The position numbers and the translations under genes were made by a program. Positions 49,171-55,275 of a stretch of DNA of 55,275 nt are shown here, piece after piece. Location of the stretch: assembly GCF_001692445.1 (NCBI RefSeq), contig NZ_MAQA01000034.1, forward strand, positions 1 to 55,275, written 5' to 3'. Under the pieces are notes generated by a model, which was not told the DNA's origin, did not search any database, and saw only the letters and a program-made list of their open reading frames with translations. Numbering within the stretch: the first letter of the stretch is position 1; the number at the start of each line of letters is the position of its first letter. Source of the DNA: Oerskovia enterophila. GTDB taxonomy: Bacteria; Actinomycetota; Actinomycetes; Actinomycetales; Cellulomonadaceae.

Positions 49171-49809
49171 CTAGCGGCCGAACACCTCCAGGACGGGTGT
49201 GGCGCCGTCGACGAACCGGATGAACTGACCCACGGTCGAGGGGGACCGCAGGACCTGCGCGGCCACCAGCGCGACGTTGCCGCGCGACGTCTCGCCGTTC
49301 TCGGCGTCGACGTCGATCGTGCCGGTCGCCGCGTGGTTCGTCAGGGTGCCGGGGCCCAGGATCGTCCAGTCGAGGTCGGTGCCGCGCAGGTGGTCGTCGG
49401 CCGCGAGCTTGGCGTCGGCGTACGGGAAGAAGCTGTTGTCCTTCGCGATGCCGTGGTCCGGCACCGAGCCGATCCACGACACCATGACGTAGCGCGAGAC
49501 CCCTGCGGCGGCGGCCGCGTCCATCGAACGGATCGCGGCGTCCCGATCGATCGCGTAGGTCCGTTCGGGCTCCCCGCCGCCGGCGCCCGCGGACCACACG
49601 ACCGCGTCGTGCCCGCGCAGGGCCTCGGTCATCTCCTCGGTCGAGGCCTGCTCGATGTCGAGCAGGACCGGCGTGCCGCCGAGCTCCTCGACGAGCGGGA
49701 GCTGCGACTCGAGGCGCACGATCCCGCTCACGGCGTTGTCGTGATCCGTGAGGATCGGGACGAGCAGGCGGCCCACCTTGCCGTGGGCTCCGATCAGGGC
49801 GACGTTCAT
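49171..49809 (-). CDS. NAD(P)-binding oxidoreductase, atypical SDR
   Basis: A 212-residue Rossmann protein starting MNVALIGAHGKVGRLLVPIL, the GxxGxxG nucleotide-binding turn of NmrA-like atypical SDRs. Further features are VVWSAGAGGGEPERTYAIDR, YVMVSWIGSVPDHGI and LDWTILGPGTLTN. It lacks a full Tyr-x3-Lys active site apart from YADAK, typical of NAD(P)-sensing or quinone-reductase-like members. GAGGAG precedes ATG 49809. It lies next to ohr on the same strand, hinting at a redox-stress role. Confidence 0.87.
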   Translation of the reverse strand: MNVALIGAHGKVGRLLVPILTDHDNAVSGIVRLESQLPLVEELGGTPVLLDIEQASTEEMTEALRGHDAVVWSAGAGGGEPERTYAIDRDAAIRSMDAAAAAGVSRYVMVSWIGSVPDHGIAKDNSFFPYADAKLAADDHLRGTDLDWTILGPGTLTNHAATGTIDVDAENGETSRGNVALVAAQVLRSPSTVGQFIRFVDGATPVLEVFGR

Positions 49810-49892
49810 GGTTCTCCTCGGTTCATCGGGTGCGGTGCTCCCTCCACGGTGCACCGAGGAGGCGCGGGCCGCCTGCTGGGGGATCGGGCGGG

Positions 49893-50315
49893 CTACTCCT
49901 CGACGACCGCCACGGTCACGTCGATGTTGCCTCGCGTCGCGTTCGAGTACGGGCAGACCTGGTGCGCTGCCTCGACGAGCTCCTGGGCGACGGCGCGCTC
50001 GACGCCGGGCAGGCTCGCCTCGAGGTGCACCGCGAGCGTGTAGCCGCCGGCGTCGAGCGGCCCGATCGAGACGCTCGCACCGATCGCCGAGTCCGCGACC
50101 GAGACCTTGCGCTGGCGCGCGACGCCCAGCAGGGCCGAGTGGAAGCAGGCCGCGTAGCCCGCGGCGAAGAGCTGCTCGGGGTTGGACCCGTCGCCGCTGC
50201 CACCCATCTCCTTGGGCACGGCGACGTCGAGGTCGACCCGCCCGTCGGTCGAGCGGACGTGGCCGTTGCGGCCCTCTCCGGTGGCGAGTGCTTCGGCGGT
50301 GTAGAGAACCTTCAT
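49893..50315 (-). CDS. ohr: Organic hydroperoxide resistance protein (Ohr/OsmC family)
   Basis: A 140-residue thiol peroxidase that reduces organic hydroperoxides. Both redox Cys are present (C57 in AACFHSAL and C121 in VCPYSNA). So are Arg16 and Glu47, which in Ohr activate the peroxidatic Cys. The start MKVLYTAEA and GGSGDGSNPEQLFAAGYAAC are diagnostic for Ohr rather than OsmC. GGAGGT precedes ATG 50315. No OhrR regulator gene is adjacent in the window. Confidence 0.93.
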   Translation of the reverse strand: MKVLYTAEALATGEGRNGHVRSTDGRVDLDVAVPKEMGGSGDGSNPEQLFAAGYAACFHSALLGVARQRKVSVADSAIGASVSIGPLDAGGYTLAVHLEASLPGVERAVAQELVEAAHQVCPYSNATRGNIDVTVAVVEE

Positions 50316-50492
50316 CGTGCTACCTCCAGGGTCGGCTGACGGACGAACCCCTCGAACGTATGTCGCTCCGGGCAACTGTGCGTGGTCGGTTCGCCCAGGG
50401 CGCAGCGACGTCCGACCGGAGGCCCGTCCCCAGGTACCGTGGAACGTCGCCGTCTCGGCGTCCTTCCTCGACCACGGAACGACCGCACCCCC

Positions 50493-51977
50493 ATGACCAA
50501 CGCACCTTCGCCGTCGGGCACCCCTGACGGCTCGTCCTCCTCCCTGCCCGACGGCGCCACGCCCCCTCCCGCGTCCCTCGCCCCCGAGGGCGAGCGGCTG
50601 GCGCACGGCCTGCGCACCCGGCACCTGACGATGATGGGCCTCGGTTCGGCGATCGGAGCAGGGCTGTTCCTCGGCAGCGGCGTCGGGATCGCGACGGCCG
50701 GACCGGCCGTCCTCGTCTCGTACGCGGTCGCGGGCCTGCTCGTGATCCTCGTGATGCGGATGCTCGCGGAGATGGCCGCGGCCGTGCCGTCGAGCGGGTC
50801 GTTCTCCGTCTACGCCGAGACCGCGCTGGGCCGCTGGGCGGGCTTCACGCTCGGCTGGCTGTACTGGTTCACGCTCATCATGGTGCTCGGCGCGGAGATC
50901 ACGGGGGCCTCGCAGATCGTCTCGGGGTGGGTCCCGGGCGTGCCGCAGTGGGTCGTCGCGCTCGTGTTCGTCGCGGTGTTCGCGGTCGTGAACCTGTGGG
51001 GCGTCAAGCACTTCGGCGAGTTCGAGTTCTGGTTCGCGTTCATCAAGATCGCGGCGATCGTCGCGTTCCTGGTGATCGGCGTCCTGCTCGTGCTGGGCTG
51101 GCTGCCGGGCACCGACCCGGTGGGCACGACCAACATCTTCGGCGACCCCGCCTCGCTCGCGGGCTTCGCACCCCACGGGCTGCCGGGCATCGCGGCCGGG
51201 CTGCTGGTCGTGGTGTTCGCGTTCGGCGGGATCGAGATCGTGACGATCGCGGCGGCCGAGGCGCGCGACCCGCAGAAGGCGATCGTGACCGCGACCCGCT
51301 CGATCGTGTGGCGCATCCTGTTCTTCTACGTCGGCGCGGTCGCGATCATGGCGCTCGTGCTGCCGTGGGACGCGCCCGAGCTGCTGAGCGGCCCGTTCGT
51401 CGCGGTGCTCGACCTCGCGGGGCTGCCGAGCGCGGCGCGGCTCATGGAGGCCGTGGTCGTCGTGGCCCTGCTGTCGGCGTTCAACGCCAACGTCTACGGC
51501 ACGTCGCGCATGGCGTTCTCGCTCGCGGGCCGCGGAGACGGCCACCCGGCGCTGACCAAGGTCTCGCCGACCGGCGTCCCGTGGGTCGCGGTGCTGCTCT
51601 CGGTGTTCTTCGGGCTCGTGTCCGTGGGGCTCAACTGGCTGCTGCCGGGCGAGGTCCTGGGCATCCTGCTCAACGCGGTGGGCTCGGCGCTGCTCGTCGT
51701 CTGGGTCTTCATCGCGGTGTCCCAGCTCCGGCTGCGACGTCGCCTCGAGGCCGCTGCGGGCGGCGCGGACAGGATGACGCTGCGCATGTGGGCGTACCCG
51801 TGGCTCACGTGGGCGACCCTGGCCGGGCTCGCGGGGCTGATCGTGCTCATGCTGTTCGACGACGCCGCGCGTGTCCAGCTCGTGTCGACCGTGGTGCTCG
51901 TGGGCGTGATCGTCGCGGTGTACGGGGTGCGGTCGTGGCTCCGGAAGCGGACCGAGCGGGCCTCCGTCGGGTCCTGA
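50493..51977 (+). CDS. APC-family amino-acid permease
   Basis: A 494-residue inner-membrane transporter with about twelve helices after a 40-residue Ser/Pro-rich cytoplasmic leader. Family features are LTMMGLGSAIGAGLFLGSGV, the GPAVLVSYAVAG stretch, YWFTLIMVLGAEITGA and SAFNANVYGTSRMAFSLAGR. It is most like the GABA/aromatic amino-acid permease group. ATG 50493 lacks a ribosome site. Its leader is partly encoded by an inverted CGCCGTCGGGCA repeat. Confidence 0.9.
   Translation: MTNAPSPSGTPDGSSSSLPDGATPPPASLAPEGERLAHGLRTRHLTMMGLGSAIGAGLFLGSGVGIATAGPAVLVSYAVAGLLVILVMRMLAEMAAAVPSSGSFSVYAETALGRWAGFTLGWLYWFTLIMVLGAEITGASQIVSGWVPGVPQWVVALVFVAVFAVVNLWGVKHFGEFEFWFAFIKIAAIVAFLVIGVLLVLGWLPGTDPVGTTNIFGDPASLAGFAPHGLPGIAAGLLVVVFAFGGIEIVTIAAAEARDPQKAIVTATRSIVWRILFFYVGAVAIMALVLPWDAPELLSGPFVAVLDLAGLPSAARLMEAVVVVALLSAFNANVYGTSRMAFSLAGRGDGHPALTKVSPTGVPWVAVLLSVFFGLVSVGLNWLLPGEVLGILLNAVGSALLVVWVFIAVSQLRLRRRLEAAAGGADRMTLRMWAYPWLTWATLAGLAGLIVLMLFDDAARVQLVSTVVLVGVIVAVYGVRSWLRKRTERASVGS
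50509..50556. repeat. Inverted CGCCGTCGGGCA repeat within permease leader
   Basis: CGCCGTCGGGCA (50509-50520) is inverted perfectly at 50545-50556, with 24 bases between. It matches the arm ends of the CCCGACGGCGGAGC hairpins and encodes the low-complexity leader SPSGTPDGSSSSLPDGA. It is another copy inside coding sequence. Confidence 0.55.
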
Positions 51978-52054
51978 CCCGTTGACACCCACCCCCTCGT
52001 GGGTGTGCGCTGGAATCTCGCGCCAGGGAGCACCGGGAGTCTCGGGGAGAACCC

Positions 52055-54178
52055 ATGTCTCGCATCGCCGGCTGGATCACGCACCGCTACGCCAAGTGGG
52101 TCGTCATCGCCTTCTGGGCGGTCGTCCTGGCCCTGACCGCGCCGCTGGCCGGCAAGCTCACGGGCGCGCAGGACAACGACGCCAAGTCCTGGCTCCCGGC
52201 CGACGCCGAGTCGACCCAGGTGCTCGACGTCGCGAGCAGCTTCACCTCGCCCAACACGATCCCGGCCGTCCTGGTCTACGTGCGCGAGTCGGGCCTGACC
52301 CCCGAGGACCTCGCGGCGGTCTCCCAGGACGTCGCGACCTTCGGTGAGCTCGACACGTTGGACGGGGACGTCGTCGGGCCGATCCCGTCCGAGGACGGGC
52401 AGGCCGCCCAGGTGGTCGTCCCCCTCGACCTGGGCAGCGAGGGCTGGAACCTCGCGGCCGACGCGGTCGCGGACCTGCGCGCGACCGCCGAGGACGGCGC
52501 GAACGGCATGGACGTCTACGTGACCGGTCCGGCGGGCGCGGCCGCGGACTCGTCCGTGGCGTTCGAGGGCATCGACTCGACGCTGCTCTACGCGGCCGCC
52601 GGGGTCGTGATCGTGATCCTGCTGCTGACCTACCGCAGCCCCACGCTGTGGCTCCTGCCCGTGGTCTCCGCAGGCGTCGCGCTGACAGTGTCGCAGGCCG
52701 TGATCTACGTGCTGGCGGACACGACGGGCCTGACCGTGAACGCCCAGAGCGCGGGCATCCTCACGGTCCTGGTCTTCGGGGCGGGGACGGACTACGCCCT
52801 GCTGCTCGTCGCGCGCTACCGGGAAGAGCTCCGTCGCCACGAGGACCGGCACGAGGCCATGGCGCTCGCGCTGCACCGCGCGGGCCCGGCGATCGTCGCG
52901 AGCGGTGCGACGGTCGCGATCGGCATGCTGTGCCTGCTGTTCGCGCAGATGAGCTCGACGGCCGGGCTGGGGCCCGTCGCGGCGGTCGGGATCGTGGTCG
53001 CGCTGCTGGTCATGCTGACGCTGCTGCCTGCGCTGCTGGTCGCGACGGGCCGGTGGGTGTTCTGGCCGCGCGTGCCGCACCTGGGTGACGACGAGCCCAC
53101 CGAGCACGGCGTCTGGGCGCGGCTCGGGACACGCATCTCCCACCGGCCCCGGCGCGTGTGGGTCGTGACGTCGATCGTCCTGGCCGTGCTGGGACTGGGC
53201 ATCACGCAGCTCGATGCCAACGGGCTGTCGAGCGCCGAGTCGTTCCGGGGCGAGCAGCCCTCGATCGTGGGCGAGCAGGTCCTCTCCGAGCACTTCCCGG
53301 CCGGCTCGGGCTCGCCCGTGGTCGTCGTCGCGGACGACTCGTCGCCCGACGCGGTGGCCGCGGTGCACGACGCGTTCGCGAGCACCGAGGGGATCGACGC
53401 GTCGACCGTGACCGAGCCCGTGTCCGCGGGCGGCTACGCGTACATGGAGGGCACGCTCACGTCCGAGCCGGACTCGCAGGCGGCCTACGACACGGTCGAC
53501 CGGGTCCGGGACGCGGTCCATGCGGTCCCGGACGCCGACGCCCTGGTGGGCGGGGCGAGCGCGATCACGCTCGACGTCCAGCGCGCCTCGGCCGCGGACA
53601 ACCAGCTCATCATCCCGATCATCCTGCTGACGGTCCTGGTGATCCTCGCGCTGCTCCTGCGCGCGATCACGGCGCCGCTCATCCTCGTCGCGACGGTCGT
53701 GCTGTCGTTCACCGCGGCCCTGGGCGTGAGCGCGCTCGTGTTCACGTACGTGTTCGGGTTCGAGGGCGCCGACACCTCGCTCCCGCTGTTCGTGTTCGTG
53801 TTCCTCGTCGCGCTCGGGATCGACTACAACATCTTCCTCATGACCCGGGTGCGCGAGGAGTCGCTGCGCGTCGGGACGCGGCGCGGCGCGCTGATCGGGC
53901 TGGCCGCGACGGGCGCGGTCATCACGTCGGCCGGGCTGGTGCTCGCGGGGACGTTCGCGGTGCTGGGCACGCTGCCCGTGGTCGCGTTCGCGGAGATCGG
54001 GTTCGCGGTCGCGTTCGGCGTCCTGCTCGACACGCTCGTGGTCCGCTCGGTGCTCGTCACGGCGCTGAACCTCGACGTGGGGCGGCACATGTGGTGGCCG
54101 AGCGCCCTGGGCCGCAAGGAGGACGTGCCGGTCGAGGAAGCGCCCGCGCTCCCGTCGGGCGCGCCGGTCCGCGAGTAG
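52055..54178 (+). CDS. MMPL-family RND-type transporter
   Basis: A 707-residue membrane protein with two homologous halves, each having one N-terminal helix, an extracellular loop and a five-helix bundle. The proton-relay type motifs GAGTDYALLLVARYREEL and ALGIDYNIFLMTRVREE mark helices 4 and 10. MMPL proteins export lipids, siderophores or drugs by proton motive force. No lipid-synthesis gene lies beside it, so the cargo is unknown. GGGGAGA precedes ATG 52055. Confidence 0.93.
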   Translation: MSRIAGWITHRYAKWVVIAFWAVVLALTAPLAGKLTGAQDNDAKSWLPADAESTQVLDVASSFTSPNTIPAVLVYVRESGLTPEDLAAVSQDVATFGELDTLDGDVVGPIPSEDGQAAQVVVPLDLGSEGWNLAADAVADLRATAEDGANGMDVYVTGPAGAAADSSVAFEGIDSTLLYAAAGVVIVILLLTYRSPTLWLLPVVSAGVALTVSQAVIYVLADTTGLTVNAQSAGILTVLVFGAGTDYALLLVARYREELRRHEDRHEAMALALHRAGPAIVASGATVAIGMLCLLFAQMSSTAGLGPVAAVGIVVALLVMLTLLPALLVATGRWVFWPRVPHLGDDEPTEHGVWARLGTRISHRPRRVWVVTSIVLAVLGLGITQLDANGLSSAESFRGEQPSIVGEQVLSEHFPAGSGSPVVVVADDSSPDAVAAVHDAFASTEGIDASTVTEPVSAGGYAYMEGTLTSEPDSQAAYDTVDRVRDAVHAVPDADALVGGASAITLDVQRASAADNQLIIPIILLTVLVILALLLRAITAPLILVATVVLSFTAALGVSALVFTYVFGFEGADTSLPLFVFVFLVALGIDYNIFLMTRVREESLRVGTRRGALIGLAATGAVITSAGLVLAGTFAVLGTLPVVAFAEIGFAVAFGVLLDTLVVRSVLVTALNLDVGRHMWWPSALGRKEDVPVEEAPALPSGAPVRE

Positions 54179-54200
54179 CGGCCCGCCCGGAAGACCCACG

Positions 54201-54243
54201 CCCGACGGCGGAGCGCACCTCCCGGGGGCGCGGCGCCGTCGGG
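54201..54243. terminator. Degraded CCCGACGGCG hairpin between convergent genes
   Basis: Ten-base arms (54201-54210 and 54234-54243) enclose GAGCGCACCTCCC, the inner part of the family hairpin with a decayed partner strand. It lies 22 bases after the MMPL stop and just before the end of the convergent flippase-like gene. Confidence 0.6.
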
Positions 54244-54252
54244 CAGGTCGCG

Positions 54253-55275
54253 TCAGACCACGTCCTCCCGCTGCAGCAGGCGCAGCGTGATCCAGCCGAT
54301 CAGGACCGGGATCCAGCACGAGATCAGACGGTAGAGCAGGACCGCCGGCAGGGCGATCGCGGACGCGATCCCGAAGCTCACGAGCCCGCCCGTGAGCGCG
54401 GCCTCGACCACGCCCACGCCGCCCGGCGTCGGGGCCGCCGACGCGAGCGTCTGCCCGACCATGGTCGAGAAGGCCGCGGCGATCGGGTCGTTGCCGCCGC
54501 CGAGCGCGAGGAGGCAGGCCCACAGGGTCGCGGCCGAGGACAGCGTGGTGCCCATCGCACCCAGGATCGAGAGGCCGAGCCGCCGCGGGTCCTTCGCGAG
54601 CCCGCCGAGCTGACGGAACGCGGGCAGCACGTCGTCGCGGGCGTACGTGCGGACCGCGTGCCGGAACCGCGGCACCACGAGCACCGTGACGACCGTGACG
54701 ACGACCGCGACGACCGCCGCGAGCAGCGCCCACCTGGCCCAGCTCGGCATGTGGTGGTCGATGCTGCGCCCCGCGACGAGCGCCAGGATGCTCAGGAGCA
54801 CCAGGTGCGTGAGGACCTGCACGATGCTCTGGAGCGCGACCGTGCCGGTCGCGAGCGCGGTGCTCATGCCCGACTTCGACAGGTAGCGGACGTTGAGCGC
54901 GAGCGACCCGACGCTCGCCGGGGTCGCGGTGCCCGCGAACGCGTTCGCGAGCTGGACCCGGGTGGTCCGCAGGAACGGCAGGTGCATCGGGGAGCACGCG
55001 GCGAGCGAGGCCGCGGCCGCGAAGAAACCCGTCGCGGCGAAGAGCACGGCCAGGATCGCCCAGGCGGGCTGCGCGTCGCGCAGCGCCTTGCCCATGCGGG
55101 GGATCTCGCTGATCTCCGGGATGACCACGTAGGTGAGCCCACCGATGAGCACGAACCACACGAGCACGCGCAGGGCGTGGCTCCGGGGCGACCGGACCAC
55201 CTTCGGGGCACTGTCCCCGGGCGCCTGCGGCGACGTGGGCGCCGCGGCCTGGGGCTCGGGGGCGGGGTCCTGCGA
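54253..55275 (-). CDS. YbhN/UPF0104-type flippase-like membrane protein (5' end outside window)
   Basis: At least 340 residues with about eight helices. The motif PTPGGVGVVEAALTGGLVSF is characteristic of the lysylphosphatidylglycerol-synthase transmembrane / YbhN flippase-like fold. The soluble synthase domain is not present at the C-terminus, which ends LRLLQREDVV. The frame remains open to the window edge through a Pro/Ala-rich segment. GTG 55200 is possible but has no ribosome site, so the true start probably lies outside. A lipid or lipid-linked substrate transport role is inferred. Confidence 0.85.
   Translation of the reverse strand, partial: SQDPAPEPQAAAPTSPQAPGDSAPKVVRSPRSHALRVLVWFVLIGGLTYVVIPEISEIPRMGKALRDAQPAWAILAVLFAATGFFAAAASLAACSPMHLPFLRTTRVQLANAFAGTATPASVGSLALNVRYLSKSGMSTALATGTVALQSIVQVLTHLVLLSILALVAGRSIDHHMPSWARWALLAAVVAVVVTVVTVLVVPRFRHAVRTYARDDVLPAFRQLGGLAKDPRRLGLSILGAMGTTLSSAATLWACLLALGGGNDPIAAAFSTMVGQTLASAAPTPGGVGVVEAALTGGLVSFGIASAIALPAVLLYRLISCWIPVLIGWITLRLLQREDVV

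Noticed and set aside
51494-55159. A 1221-codon open frame on the minus strand opposite the permease and MMPL genes
   Set aside because: Its translation is Arg/Asp/Gly/His-rich nonsense produced by the complement of strongly GC-biased plus-strand codons; the plus-strand genes have clear membrane-protein motifs.

Overview
The window is a very GC-rich chromosomal segment with GTG starts, ATGA/GTGA gene overlaps, several leaderless-looking promoters, LacI/ABC sugar uptake, GH19 chitinases, a HAIR heat-shock operator and a class-E (LAxTG) sorting signal. Together these point to a polysaccharide-degrading actinobacterium of the Cellulomonas/Oerskovia/Cellulosimicrobium type. The genus is inferred, not proven. 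No rRNA, tRNA, CRISPR array, transposase or integrase was seen.

Layout. (1) 1-3.6 kb: a perfect palindrome, a frameshifted regulator/nucleotidyltransferase gene, a GH19 chitinase without a signal peptide, and two membrane proteins. (2) 3.7-15.9 kb: one long operon. A LacI repressor with two operators is followed by two ABC sugar permeases, a binding lipoprotein, two ADP-ribosylglycohydrolase-family proteins, a ribokinase-type PfkB kinase, a hydrolase-like/SUMF1-like fusion, a class III CoA-transferase and a CitE-like lyase. Most genes are translationally coupled, and no ABC ATPase is present. (3) 15.9-19.5 kb: a secreted esterase with a beta-propeller-like region, then a secreted CBM5/12-GH19 chitinase. 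(4) 19.9-24.9 kb: a leaderless HTH/VWA/zinc-ribbon group, a lipoprotein, a WXG100-calpain protease with a small partner, and a double-VOC protein. (5) 24.9-32.7 kb: a defence-like minus-strand cluster with an HNH endonuclease, a SIR2 remnant, a DUF6361-like protein, a PLD-type nuclease and an SF2 helicase. The last three genes overlap.

(6) 33-35.8 kb: a secreted beta-helix protein with CBM5/12, a VapBC pair and a membrane protein. (7) 35.8-41.8 kb: a DEDDh exonuclease-BRCT protein, a lipoprotein, a wall-anchored cohesin protein beside a dockerin-bearing secreted amidase, and a Fic protein. (8) 41.9-55.3 kb: housekeeping and unknown genes (coiled-coil protein, SDR, Hsp20 with HAIR site, methyltransferase, S1-like coiled-coil protein, NAD(P)-binding protein, Ohr, amino-acid permease, MMPL transporter and a YbhN-like flippase cut by the window end).

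The strongest candidates for new biology are the cohesin/dockerin gene pair, the helicase-PLD-DUF6361 cluster, and the sugar-uptake operon that joins paired ADP-ribosylglycohydrolase homologues to CoA-transferase/CitE chemistry. The WXG100-calpain pair and the palindromic repeat families, some of them embedded in coding linkers, are also notable. All positions, translations and motif counts were read by eye from the sequence; family names rest on recalled motifs, not on searches.
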